The position numbers and the translations under genes are program-made. DNA of 33,114 nt from Oscillibacter sp. (GTDB lineage: Bacteria > Bacillota > Clostridia > Oscillospirales > Oscillospiraceae), in the NCBI GenBank assembly GCA_022652815.1, contig JALCRR010000019.1, positions 1-33,114 of the forward strand, read 5' to 3'. The stretch's first letter is position 1; the number at the start of each line of letters is the position of its first letter. The notes beneath the pieces were generated by a model. That model was not told where the DNA came from. It ran no database searches and saw only the letters and a program-made list of their open reading frames with translations. Of the stretch, positions 8,840 to 16,479 are shown in pieces.

Positions 8840-8968
8840 CCGCTCTGCCGAAAGACTCACGTTTCTGGACGCACGACCACTGCATTGAGGAAAGGAGAGA
8901 GCGTTTACATTGGCCCATCCGAAGCTGGGCAGACTGGAGAAATCTCCAACTTTTTTTTGAAGACCTGA
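8384..8968 (+). pseudogene. Truncated second copy of the toxin N-terminal region
   Basis: ATG 8384 with GGAGGA 7 bases upstream starts a 194-codon frame. The first ~152 codons duplicate the head of the toxin at 5875. The remaining ~42 codons, after the junction at 8839, read the wrong frame of the following gene and end at TGA 8966-8968. Compared with the 568-residue sister it lacks the rest of the constant region, the peptidoglycan-binding-like repeat and the toxin tail. A run of eight T at 8951-8958 lies just before its stop, and a -1 slip there would join it in frame to the 8827-10158 frame. It looks like an orphan toxin head left by recombination, though a fused product through slippage cannot be excluded. 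Confidence 0.7.
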
Positions 8969-10158
8969 CGCCGCTGCCCGCTACATCGATGGTTTCCCGG
9001 GTGCTGTTACGCGCGGGAGAGGCAGAGTGGCTTTCTTGGGCGGAGGAATTGGAGACGGATATGCAAATTGCCACCGTTATCCAATATGAAGCAGGGAACC
9101 GGGGTGAGCGTACAGAATTGCTGCGTGCAGCATGTCGCAGTGGATGTCAGCGCGTGATTCCCATTCTGTTCTGCTGTATGGCCGATGCAGTGCCAGATGG
9201 CGAGGCAGAGCTTCTGGAGGTCATCCGGCAGAACCGTGAGCCACTGCGAACGCTATCAGCCCAAGTGCTTTCAGACTTTTATTATGAGCTGTGGCGTACT
9301 GGCAGGGAGAACTTCATACGGGATCTGACGGCTATCTACACAGACAGGGAAATGCTATATACGCTGGAGACCATGCCAGTGGAGCAGGGGACGCTTTCTC
9401 TTCGTGCACTGCTAACGGTTCAACTGAAAATTGGCAGTGCCCAGGGCCTTTGTGAAGATTATCTGCAATGGGTTCAGAGGGAAGAGAAGTTCTCTTTCAC
9501 ACACCAGAAAAATGGATTGGTGACCGACAGTGATAATCACTTTGTGGACAGCATGGCCGCCACGCTGCTGGATGATGAGAATGCCCTCGGACGGCTCCAG
9601 CAGCTCTGGCTGAAAAAAGCCAGCGTTTACTATACCTGGAGAAGCGACGACGGCAGCCATCAGAACGACTGGTTTGAGCATATCGGGCTGATTTTGTGGC
9701 TGGTAGCTGTGAATCGACTACCAGAACATCCGGACGAACATCTGGCGATGGACGTGCTTCGGACGTTAAACGATTACATTCCATCGACTCTTAGGGAAAG
9801 TTCTTGCCAGTTGCTGATGATCAATGTGTTTTATTATGGGTCCCGTATGGGTTCCGGGGCTGATGAGTTATTGACCTGCCTGACGGGAAAAATCAGCAGA
9901 CTACCATTGCTGTGTGACTGCACCAAAGTCTATCTGGAGCAGGAAAAGACTACTGAGAAAGTTCTCGCTGCCCTGAGAGAGCGGCTCATGCTGTTGGCAA
10001 GGCTGCCCAATAAGAGACAGGCTGGCTGCGTGGAGCAGGCGCAGACTTTAATAAACCAGTGTACGCAGGCCTTGGAAAATGATAAAGCGGCGACTCAAAA
10101 GAGAACAAGCCAAACTGAAATAAAATGCGACGAAAAAAACAACAGATTGGGGTGGTGA
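8827..10158 (+). CDS. Unrecognised helical protein upstream of KAP NTPase (5' end uncertain)
   Basis: The frame has 443 residues and is open from ATG 8827 inside the duplicated toxin segment. Residues 5 onward come from after the junction at 8839 and already look like the middle of a protein (HDHCIEERRERLHWPIRSW). The original start was therefore probably lost to the duplication or deletion. No good Shine-Dalgarno supports 8827; ATG 8989 is a possible internal start. The protein is almost wholly alpha-helical and rich in Leu, Glu and Trp, compatible with a repeat solenoid, with no signal peptide, membrane helix or catalytic motif seen. It ends 6 bases before the KAP NTPase gene, so the two are co-transcribed and probably work together. 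I do not recognise the family. Confidence 0.6.
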   Translation: MQGYAALPKDSRFWTHDHCIEERRERLHWPIRSWADWRNLQLFFEDLTPLPATSMVSRVLLRAGEAEWLSWAEELETDMQIATVIQYEAGNRGERTELLRAACRSGCQRVIPILFCCMADAVPDGEAELLEVIRQNREPLRTLSAQVLSDFYYELWRTGRENFIRDLTAIYTDREMLYTLETMPVEQGTLSLRALLTVQLKIGSAQGLCEDYLQWVQREEKFSFTHQKNGLVTDSDNHFVDSMAATLLDDENALGRLQQLWLKKASVYYTWRSDDGSHQNDWFEHIGLILWLVAVNRLPEHPDEHLAMDVLRTLNDYIPSTLRESSCQLLMINVFYYGSRMGSGADELLTCLTGKISRLPLLCDCTKVYLEQEKTTEKVLAALRERLMLLARLPNKRQAGCVEQAQTLINQCTQALENDKAATQKRTSQTEIKCDEKNNRLGW

Positions 10159-10164
10159 CACAAG

Positions 10165-13095
10165 ATGCTTAAACAAGGATGGGATTGGATCATTCAAGAT
10201 AGGCCGGCTGCGCTACTGTTACTTGCTTACTTGGCATTGCTGGCAATATATACGTATACGCTTGTTGACAGGAGGGATGGGACGCAGCCGCAAAGCACGC
10301 AACATGAGTCGCTGCTGGGCAGACGCCAGCAGGTAAGCACCGTTATCTATCTGGGACTGCTTCTGGTGTATGCAGTGTGCCAAAGGGCGGGATGTCCGGA
10401 GCTGCTCAGCTGTGCGGCGGCAGTTTATCTGGACTGGGAGCCGCTTGCAGCCGCAGGGGTGTTGTTTGCAGCCGCAGGGGCCTTTCTGGTCAAAAAGAAC
10501 AGAATGCGCTTTTTGTACGAAGGTCGGCAGGTGACCCGCGTCCTTGTGTTTCTCTCTGTTGCGGCGACATTCTGCTCCCCTCCGACTGGATTGGGCCGCG
10601 GGCTGGGGATCGTGCTTTATGTGTTCCTGGGGATCTTGTTTGTGGGTCTTGGATTGGAGTATCCCCAGTCTGCTCCCGCAGGAAAGAGAAAAACAGGCAA
10701 TGCATATCAATTTCATGCGGTAGAATCATTTAACGAGCTGTTTGAGGAAAACCAGAGGCAGGCAAAAAAGTTGGTGGAGATCATCCAAGAGTCGGATGAT
10801 GAACCGATTTCAATCTGCGTTTCCGGTGCTTGGGGAACTGGAAAGACATCGATCATTAATGGAGCAGTCGAAAAGCTGAAGGAACCCAAGGAAAATGGCA
10901 GAAAATATGAATTTATCTATATCAATGCACTGGAACTGGATACATTAAAATCTTTATTTACATACTTTTTTGCTCAGATCAAGAGATGCCTGAAATCACG
11001 CGGCGTATATGTGGGTTTCGGCAGCGAGTACAAGCGCTATATTGCAGCTGCCGCAGAGGCTGTGACCGGCGTCTCATTGAGTACCACTCTGAGCCGTGGA
11101 CTGGGCGTTGAAACCGAAGACTATCGTGACTGGAAAAAACAGTTGAGCATGCTGGTCTCAAACGCGCTTGAGCCAAACGGAAAAATTGTGGTCATTGTAG
11201 ATGATATTGAGCGCTGCAATGAGGAGAAGGCAAAAAGCTTCATTTTCTTCATCAAAGAAGTGGCCACCATGAGCAACTGTGCCGCGGTTTTTCTGACGGA
11301 TTACGAGCACCTTAGGCGGATGTATAAGGCAGATCAGATAGAAAACAATGATGAGTACCTGTTTTACGAGAAATTCTTCAATTACCGCATCGATTTACCG
11401 AAAATTTCTTATTCTGAGATGATGGAGCATTATGAAAAGAACCTGTGCTATTTGAATTACGGAAAGCCGTCCGATGCCCTTGCATGGTTTGACAAACAAA
11501 TGGAACTTAAAATCAAAGAGGGAAAAGATGGCCGGCCGCTTAGCTTTGTGCTTGGGTTAAAAAACGGAAGGTCTGACCAAAACGGAAATACTGAAAAACA
11601 AGCAGAGAAATGGCTGGAGAATTTGCGGAACCAGCCAGGACAATTTCATGAAAGACTTTCTAATCCCCGCAGCTTGGAAAAGCTATATGCGGTGCGGGAG
11701 CGGCATTGCACGACTCTGTCTGAAGGGTTTAAAGATATAGCCAATGCACAACAATATTTTGATAAAATTCAAGGCGGTGAGATCTTATTTTTGCTGTCCT
11801 TTATTGAAACCTGTTTTCCTTATGAGGCAAGGAAGCTGAGTGCGCAAGGGCGAAATTACTTTGAGGAACTGTCCGATATAGACCCGGAGGATTCGGGCAG
11901 TGACAGACAGTTGATTGCCCATCTGGGGGATAATTTGTTGTACTCGATGAAGAGTGGTGACAGAAGTTATGTGCAAAACGATGCACTGAGATTTGTGAAC
12001 GTACTGGTCAACGCATCAGAAAAAATGCCAGAAATTGTAAACGGGTATACCAAACAGGAGGATGAATGGCTTTCAAATATTAAAAATGGCCATCTGGATA
12101 CCATTATAGCGCAGGAGTGGATCCAGATGGTCAATATGGTGCTTCAGCTATTCTTCCTGAAAAGGGCAGAGGATGGCGAGGAATATCTCAAAAAGCTTTT
12201 CATCTACGCCAAAAAAAGGTTAGAAGCAAAAACGTGGAAATTTGAGGAAATTTTGGCCATCTTTTCACATGATCTGCATAACGAGACATACATGGCGGGA
12301 TATCTACCTGTGATGGAACTGTTCTGGAAGGAACTTATCAGAGACGGAGCAACGCCTGCAATGACACCCGAAGAAAACCGAGGAATGATTATTTTCGGCA
12401 GGCAGTATTTTGTAGACCGGATGAACTCCTTTCACAGACTCCTTCTATTCTTAGTTCCTCCAGAAGTTCGCCAGAAAAATGAGGATATGCAAATCCTCGA
12501 TGATGCCCGTGAAAAAATCATGGGGGCAGACAGAGATATCGAACAGGGAGTTGCTGATTTTTTGGACAGAATTTCCGATATAAGCTGCTTCAAGGGCCGC
12601 CCGCTTCACAGCCAATTGCCTTTTGAAAAGCTGAGTGAACTAAATGATCGGATTGAAGAATGGTTAAAAACTAAGAATCTGCTGACACATCCGGACATAA
12701 ACGATGTGATGCAAGATGCACGGATTGCTGCGAAAGAGCTGGAGTATTATTCAAAAATTCGGAAGGCTGTTCAGGAAGCTGCTGGCGCTGTGGAATGGAC
12801 AGATATCGATTTGTCTACAACCGGCCAGACGGATGAGGCAATTCAATCTTTATGGAAGTTGGTTCGTTCTTGGAACAATCAGGCTACCGATAAAATCATC
12901 CTATTAGAAACGAATCTTTCAAAGCTGTTCCTAACCATTAGGGATGATCCAAAATCTCTGCTTAATGAGAAACAAATTAATGATCTTCATGCCATGCTTG
13001 ATGAAATTTATGACAGAATGGGGCCGGGGGCACAGAAAACTTTAGCCTATCACAAAATTTTGTTGGACTATGAGGAAACGCACAAATCAGCTTAA
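10165..13095 (+). CDS. Membrane-anchored KAP-family P-loop NTPase
   Basis: The protein has 976 residues, with ATG behind GGGGTGG at 8-base spacing. The first ~165 residues contain about four to five hydrophobic segments (near 12-32, 55-72, 85-107, 118-135, 145-165), placing the protein in the membrane. A KAP-type NTPase domain follows, with Walker A GAWGTGKTS at about 221-229 and Walker B IVVIVDDIE at about 341-349. The 'YINALELDTLKSL' stretch after Walker A and the F-x-E-K-F-F-x-Y region after Walker B also fit KAP/STAND-like NTPases. The C-terminal ~500 residues are helical and charged, with lower G+C towards the end. KAP NTPases are membrane-associated and several occur in phage-defence loci; this role is inferred. 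The gene follows its helical partner by 6 bases, and a broken AbiEii gene begins 6 bases after its stop. Confidence 0.8.
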   Translation: MLKQGWDWIIQDRPAALLLLAYLALLAIYTYTLVDRRDGTQPQSTQHESLLGRRQQVSTVIYLGLLLVYAVCQRAGCPELLSCAAAVYLDWEPLAAAGVLFAAAGAFLVKKNRMRFLYEGRQVTRVLVFLSVAATFCSPPTGLGRGLGIVLYVFLGILFVGLGLEYPQSAPAGKRKTGNAYQFHAVESFNELFEENQRQAKKLVEIIQESDDEPISICVSGAWGTGKTSIINGAVEKLKEPKENGRKYEFIYINALELDTLKSLFTYFFAQIKRCLKSRGVYVGFGSEYKRYIAAAAEAVTGVSLSTTLSRGLGVETEDYRDWKKQLSMLVSNALEPNGKIVVIVDDIERCNEEKAKSFIFFIKEVATMSNCAAVFLTDYEHLRRMYKADQIENNDEYLFYEKFFNYRIDLPKISYSEMMEHYEKNLCYLNYGKPSDALAWFDKQMELKIKEGKDGRPLSFVLGLKNGRSDQNGNTEKQAEKWLENLRNQPGQFHERLSNPRSLEKLYAVRERHCTTLSEGFKDIANAQQYFDKIQGGEILFLLSFIETCFPYEARKLSAQGRNYFEELSDIDPEDSGSDRQLIAHLGDNLLYSMKSGDRSYVQNDALRFVNVLVNASEKMPEIVNGYTKQEDEWLSNIKNGHLDTIIAQEWIQMVNMVLQLFFLKRAEDGEEYLKKLFIYAKKRLEAKTWKFEEILAIFSHDLHNETYMAGYLPVMELFWKELIRDGATPAMTPEENRGMIIFGRQYFVDRMNSFHRLLLFLVPPEVRQKNEDMQILDDAREKIMGADRDIEQGVADFLDRISDISCFKGRPLHSQLPFEKLSELNDRIEEWLKTKNLLTHPDINDVMQDARIAAKELEYYSKIRKAVQEAAGAVEWTDIDLSTTGQTDEAIQSLWKLVRSWNNQATDKIILLETNLSKLFLTIRDDPKSLLNEKQINDLHAMLDEIYDRMGPGAQKTLAYHKILLDYEETHKSA

Positions 13096-13101
13096 CTGCG
13101 C

Positions 13102-13542
13102 ATGCGCTTCAAAATAAAGTTCGAGGTGAATGTCAACCCACCCGGATATGCGTCCTTGAAACACCGATATTGGTTTCTGCCGTCGCCCTATGTGGTAAAT
13201 CTGTATGATCTGTAGTCCCTTTTTGCGGGGATAATCCATGCGGTACTCTGCCGTGCGCGGCGCAGTCTGGTAAAGGGAAGGGACCTATATAACTGTGCAT
13301 TTTACCTTTCCGGAGGGGCGGCGGTCAACCGGAAGTATATGCGAGAACGGTTAATCGATTTCGGATACATTTCGCCGGGCGCTACCTGCACACAAGGAGA
13401 TATTAAGACCATGCTAAATCAACGCTTTGACAGCATCGATTTTGCGCAGGACATGGAGCCATTTATTCACAACACAGCAGCGCTGAATCTCTGGGGCTCA
13501 AAATTTTTCCGGCAGATTACGCAAGGGCTTACGGCTGTGTAG
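13102..13542 (+). pseudogene. AbiEii/AbiGii-type nucleotidyltransferase toxin, C-terminal remnant
   Basis: One frame runs from 13102 to TGA/TAG-type stop 13540-13542 but carries an in-frame TAG at 13213-13215. Before it comes FEVNVNPPGYAS and LPSPYVVNLYDL; after it SLFAGIIHAVLCRAR, then KGRDLYNCAFYLSGG, and near the end IDFAQDMEPFIHNTAALNLW. These are the conserved landmarks of the C-terminal two thirds of the AbiEii-type nucleotidyltransferase toxin family (type IV toxin-antitoxin). The N-terminal nucleotidyltransferase core (G-G-x-A and the metal-binding aspartates) is missing, so the gene is both truncated and interrupted. It starts 6 bases after the KAP NTPase stop, suggesting that a deletion joined them. 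No AbiEi antitoxin lies beside it. Confidence 0.8.
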
Positions 13543-13739
13543 GCTGGCTTTGAATTCTGGACCTCATTCGCAGAGCGGCGGATATCTGTTCCGCTTTTGC
13601 GGAACTCTCTTTAGCGAGTACACGATCAGAATGGGCGTATAGATGAACGGATTGCCCCCGCAGGCCATTCGTCCGCCCTGCGGTACGTTTTCATCGGTGC
13701 GCTTTCTAAGAGTATCATTTGCAGTAAAGCTGGCAAAAC
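13543..13739. other. Spacer with two hairpins before the hipBST promoter
   Basis: Contains GTTCCGC-TTTT-GCGGAAC (13588-13605) followed by a weak TCTCTTT tail, a possible terminator for the upstream operon. A second CCGCAGG/CCTGCGG inverted repeat lies near 13656-13682. No gene was seen. Confidence 0.45.
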
Positions 13740-13757
13740 TATACCCGATATGGTATT
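13740..13757. promoter_or_regulatory. HipB-type operator 1
   Basis: TATACC-N6-GGTATT, one base off the perfect palindrome of operator 2. It lies 64 bases upstream of the second site, a spacing that would allow bridging by HipB dimers. A further half site, GGGTATA, lies at 13791-13797. Confidence 0.6.
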
Positions 13758-13813
13758 ATTTTTGTTGCATGTATTAGAATTGTCCCTATCGGGTATAATT
13801 TTCTCTATAATTC

Positions 13814-13842
13814 TTGACTTTATACCTTAACGGGTATAGTAT
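13814..13842 (+). promoter_or_regulatory. hipBST promoter overlapping operator 2
   Basis: TTGACT (13814-13819), a 17-base spacer, and TAGTAT (13837-13842). The perfect palindrome TATACC-N6-GGTATA (13821-13838) fills the spacer and enters the -10, so a bound repressor would block polymerase. This is the expected autoregulation of a hip operon. Confidence 0.7.
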
Positions 13843-13877
13843 TGGCGCTGTAGAAGTTTTTAAGAGGGGTGACGCAG

Positions 13878-14084
13878 ATGAATCCCATCGCAGCGTACAT
13901 TAAGGAAAACCGAAAAGCAGCCGGCCTGACACAGGCGGAATTTGCCATGCGGTCCGGTCTGGGGCTTCGCTTTGTCCGGGATCTGGAGCAGGGAAAAACA
14001 ACGGTGCGGCTGGATAAGGTCAACACCGCTCTCGCCATGTTTGACATGGAGGCCGTTCCCGGCAGAAAAGGGGCGTCTGAATGA
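13878..14084 (+). CDS. hipB: HipB-like HTH antitoxin/repressor
   Basis: The protein has 68 residues, starting at ATG 13878 with GAGGGG 8 bases upstream; an upstream GTG at 13869 overlaps that ribosome-binding site. It is an Xre-type helix-turn-helix protein: AYIKENRKAAGLTQAEFAM...GLRFVRDLEQGK is the classical HTH_3 pattern, with little beyond it. It should bind the TATACC-N6-GGTATA operators upstream and repress its own operon, as HipB does. Its stop overlaps the start of the next gene (ATGA, 14081-14084), implying translational coupling. In three-gene hip systems this protein is mainly the DNA-binding subunit and assists rather than performs neutralisation. Confidence 0.85.
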   Translation: MNPIAAYIKENRKAAGLTQAEFAMRSGLGLRFVRDLEQGKTTVRLDKVNTALAMFDMEAVPGRKGASE

Positions 14085-14407
14085 GCACGTTTCGAACCGC
14101 CTACATTTATGTGCGAAACCGTTTTTCCGGTGAGTTGTCCGAAACGGACGAAGGATACGTTTTTGCCTATGATGCAGATTATCTGGCAACAGGAGCGTCC
14201 CCCGTTTCCCTGACCCTTCCCCTGCGCAAGGAGCCGTATGTGTCCAAGACACTCTTTCCCTTTTTTGACGGTCTGATTCCGGAGGGTTGGCTGCTGCACA
14301 TCGTCAGCCGAAACTGGAAGCTAAATACCAATGACCGGTTCGGTCTGCTGCTAGTAGCCTGCCGGGATGTGGTGGGAAATGTGAGAGTGGAGGGGACGCG
14401 CATATGA
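14081..14407 (+). CDS. hipS: HipS-like protein (HipA N-terminal subdomain as a separate gene)
   Basis: The protein has 108 residues and corresponds to the N-terminal subdomain-1 of HipA (the 'couple_hipA' region). It has a beta-rich start, FAYDADYL, the V-S-L-T-L-P-L pattern, PFFDGLIPEG, and a helix ending in N-D-R-F-G-L-L. In ordinary hipBA this part is fused to the kinase; here it stands alone between hipB and the kinase gene. That is the arrangement described for the tripartite HipBST system, where HipS acts as the antitoxin to the HipT kinase. It overlaps hipB by 4 bases and hipT by 4 bases (ATGA at 14404-14407). The antitoxin role is from the known system, not shown here. Confidence 0.85.
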   Translation: MSTFRTAYIYVRNRFSGELSETDEGYVFAYDADYLATGASPVSLTLPLRKEPYVSKTLFPFFDGLIPEGWLLHIVSRNWKLNTNDRFGLLLVACRDVVGNVRVEGTRI

Positions 14408-15369
14408 ACTGCCTGTGCTGTGGAAAACCGCTCCCCGCCTCCGGCGGAGCATCCGGCTGGCATAAAAGCTGTATGCGGCGATTCTTTGGCACCGGCCAAA
14501 TTCCGAAAATTCAAATCGACGATGAGACACTGGAGCTTCTGGCTGAGGAGAGCACCAACCGGGGCTTTACGGTGCCCGGTGTTCAGAAAAAGCTGTCGCT
14601 CCACCTGATAAGTGAGGGCGATCAGTCTCGTCTGACTTTAGTCAATTACCCCACGGGGTATATTCTGAAGCCCCAAGTGGAAGAATTTGAGGCGCTGCCC
14701 GAATCCGAGCAGCTGGTCATGTGCATGGCCGATGCCGCCGGCCTTTCAACAGTGCCCCACGCCCTCGCCAGGGGGAATGCCGGCCCTGCCTATATTACAA
14801 AGCGAATCGACCGTGTCTTTTCTGCAGGAGTAGATGTCCGGCTTCTGGCGATGGAGGATTTCTGTCAGCTCGACCTGCGCTTGACGCAGGATAAATACAA
14901 GGGCTCTTATGAGCGCTGTGCCAGGATCATAAGAAGGTATTCCTATCGAAGCGGACTGGATATGTCCGAATTCTATCTGCGTCTGGTCTTTTGCTTTCTC
15001 GTGGGCAATTCGGATATGCACCTGAAGAACTTTTCCCTGATCGAAACGGCGGAGGGCTCCGGCGAGTATGTACTCTCCCCGGCGTACGACTTGCTGCCCG
15101 TCAATGTTATGATGCCGGAGGACAGGGAACAGTTCGCCCTTTCCATGAACGGCAAAAAGACAAACCTTCATAGGAAAGACTTCCTGCTGTTTGCCGACAC
15201 CTGCGAAATTTCAAGGCGCTCCGCTCAAAAGATGATTGCAAAGGTGACGGGCATGGAACCCACGTTTCTCTCCATGTGCGAAACGTCACTCCTGCCGGAA
15301 TACCTCCGGACATCCTTTGCAGAGCTGATTCATGCAAGGGCAGCTGTGTTAAACGGTTCTCCTGACTGA
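14404..15369 (+). CDS. hipT: HipT-like serine/threonine kinase toxin
   Basis: The protein has 321 residues, shorter than full HipA (~440) because the N-terminal subdomain is encoded by hipS. It begins with a Cys motif (C3, C5, C6 ... C23), a common short zinc-ribbon-like lead in this family. The Gly-rich loop is T56-V-P-G-V-Q-K62, where HipT of E. coli O127 has S-I-S-G-V-Q. Only one potential autophosphorylation hydroxyl (T56) remains. Catalytic residues are intact: D204 and N209 in GNSDMHLKN, and metal-binding D229 in SPAYDLLPVN. Known HipA/HipT kinases phosphorylate aminoacyl-tRNA synthetases (GltX or TrpS) and arrest growth; the target here is unknown. No clear terminator follows. Confidence 0.85.
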   Translation: MNCLCCGKPLPASGGASGWHKSCMRRFFGTGQIPKIQIDDETLELLAEESTNRGFTVPGVQKKLSLHLISEGDQSRLTLVNYPTGYILKPQVEEFEALPESEQLVMCMADAAGLSTVPHALARGNAGPAYITKRIDRVFSAGVDVRLLAMEDFCQLDLRLTQDKYKGSYERCARIIRRYSYRSGLDMSEFYLRLVFCFLVGNSDMHLKNFSLIETAEGSGEYVLSPAYDLLPVNVMMPEDREQFALSMNGKKTNLHRKDFLLFADTCEISRRSAQKMIAKVTGMEPTFLSMCETSLLPEYLRTSFAELIHARAAVLNGSPD

Positions 15370-15921
15370 TGTTCTGTATCCCGCAGGCTCAGCCGACGGC
15401 TTTTAAACCGGGCAAGGCATGCTCATGGCTTTTGTACTCACTCCCCGTCAGGCATCACAAGCGTTCGATTTGTATCCGCAGAAATCCGCGCTCTTTCGGT
15501 AGCAGTTATTGGCGTTCTTTGTATACCAACCATCGATTAATTCTTTTCACGCTCCCCACGAGGGGAGCGACACCGCAGAAGATCAAGTCCAAGCGCCAAT
15601 ATCTCATTTTTGCAGAGATGATTCATAGGCAGCACGGGATTCGAACATTCTTTTTGGGTATATCTTACGGAAGAATTTCCATAATTCAACAAGCCTAAAA
15701 AACTTTGTTAGATTGCGTCCCATAGGCAACTTTTTTTAACTATTTTAACGAAAAATGGTTGTAAAAAGCACACAATAACACGAAGATATACGCTCCGGCA
15801 GAGTAGACCGAGGGGAATTTCAAGAAGCAGGCAGATTGCAAAGAGTAAAATCAGCAGATGAGGATGAAAGCTCCTGTAAATTGTGGTAAATCACCTGAAA
15901 CAAACTTCACGCTGCAAAAAA
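15370..15921. other. Gene-poor stretch after hipT with degraded remnants
   Basis: No convincing gene. The open frame 15369-15698 (+) is rich in Arg, Ser and Ile with no ribosome-binding site and spans the CRISPR-like repeat, so it is probably spurious. The stretch holds the lone repeat at 15548-15571. It also has a minus-strand string GTTCGAATCCCGTGCTGCCTA (about 15626-15646) that resembles the 3' end of a tRNA, and AT-rich sequence around 15700-15780. Confidence 0.5.
15548..15571 (-). repeat. Lone type I-C-like CRISPR repeat remnant
   Basis: Read on the minus strand this is GTCGCTCCCC-TCGT-GGGGAGCGTG. That is the stem part of type I-C repeats, which normally continue GATTGAAAT; here the continuation is AAAAGAATT. 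There is no second copy at 60-70 bp on either side and no cas gene in the window. It is at most a relic, or a chance perfect hairpin. Confidence 0.4.
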
Positions 15922-15974
15922 ATTCCTCACAACTGACGCCAACGGGAGTTGGAAGATCGTCAGTTGTGAGGAAT
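15922..15974 (+). repeat. 53-bp hairpin repeat, copy 2
   Basis: Identical over all 53 bases to 5559-5611 and in the same orientation. Arms are 15922-15938 and 15958-15974 with the same inner CCAAC-GGGA-GTTGG hairpin, again preceded by a run of A. The flanks on both sides differ from copy 1 after a few bases. Confidence 0.85.
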
Positions 15975-16204
15975 CCGCATTCATAGGGAGCAGAGAGCAA
16001 TAAGAAATAAATCCCGACAGGCTGCCGGACTTTTAACCACACTTGCCGTGACAGGAAACGGGGAAGATGGCTTTTTTAAGGGCCATTTAATTGAACAAAA
16101 TATAATTTTTGTTCAGTATAGGGGAGGCGGGTCAATATATCGCTCAATTATTGCGTTTTCAGCAGACAAAGAATATCCTCGTAGTAGCTTCTGTAATTTT
16201 CCTC
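15975..16204. other. Non-coding AT-rich spacer
   Basis: No supported gene. The + strand frame 16048-16311 has no ribosome-binding site and runs antisense into the ATPase remnant. One short inverted repeat (TGAACAAAATATAATTTTTGTTCA, about 16092-16115) is visible. Confidence 0.45.
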
Positions 16205-16400
16205 GCCAGTTATACCCGGTCCTGTGCTGTGAGAAAATTACGAATATTCTGATGCCTGATTCGGTCCCCGCTCATATCGGACTCATCGTATCGTTTGACC
16301 ACATCTTTTAGCTGCACGGAATTGAACACGTCCGTCAGATGCTGTTTGCAAGGATCTTCCTCATAGCGAAGATTCCCCAGATACGGCATTCTACCGGAAG
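16205..16400 (-). pseudogene. Remnant of an AAA/DUF4143 ATPase gene
   Basis: On the minus strand, about 60 codons read RMPYLGNLRYEEDPCKQHLT and then DVFNSVQLKDVVKRYDESD. This matches the G-x-M-P-x-L ... Y-L-x-D-x-(Y/F)-N-S-V-x-L-K-D-V-V-x-R-Y signature linking the ATPase core to the DUF4143 domain in COG1373-type ATPases. Upstream there is no Walker motif, and downstream the frame ends at TAA within ~20 codons. This is a small fragment of a ~400-residue gene. Confidence 0.6.
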
Positions 16401-16479
16401 CAGACATTTCTGAAAGCACTGCTGCGACGTTGCAGCGGGGCTCTCGACATTGACGTTTACCAAGACACCGATCAAATTG

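Noticed and set aside
15548-15571. A functional CRISPR array
   Set aside because: Only one partial repeat, no spacers of regular length and no cas genes in the window.
15369-15698. 109-codon + strand frame just after hipT
   Set aside because: No ribosome-binding site, odd composition, and it runs through the CRISPR-like hairpin and tRNA-like string.
16048-16311. 87-codon + strand frame
   Set aside because: Antisense to the DUF4143-type remnant, with no start signals or known motif.
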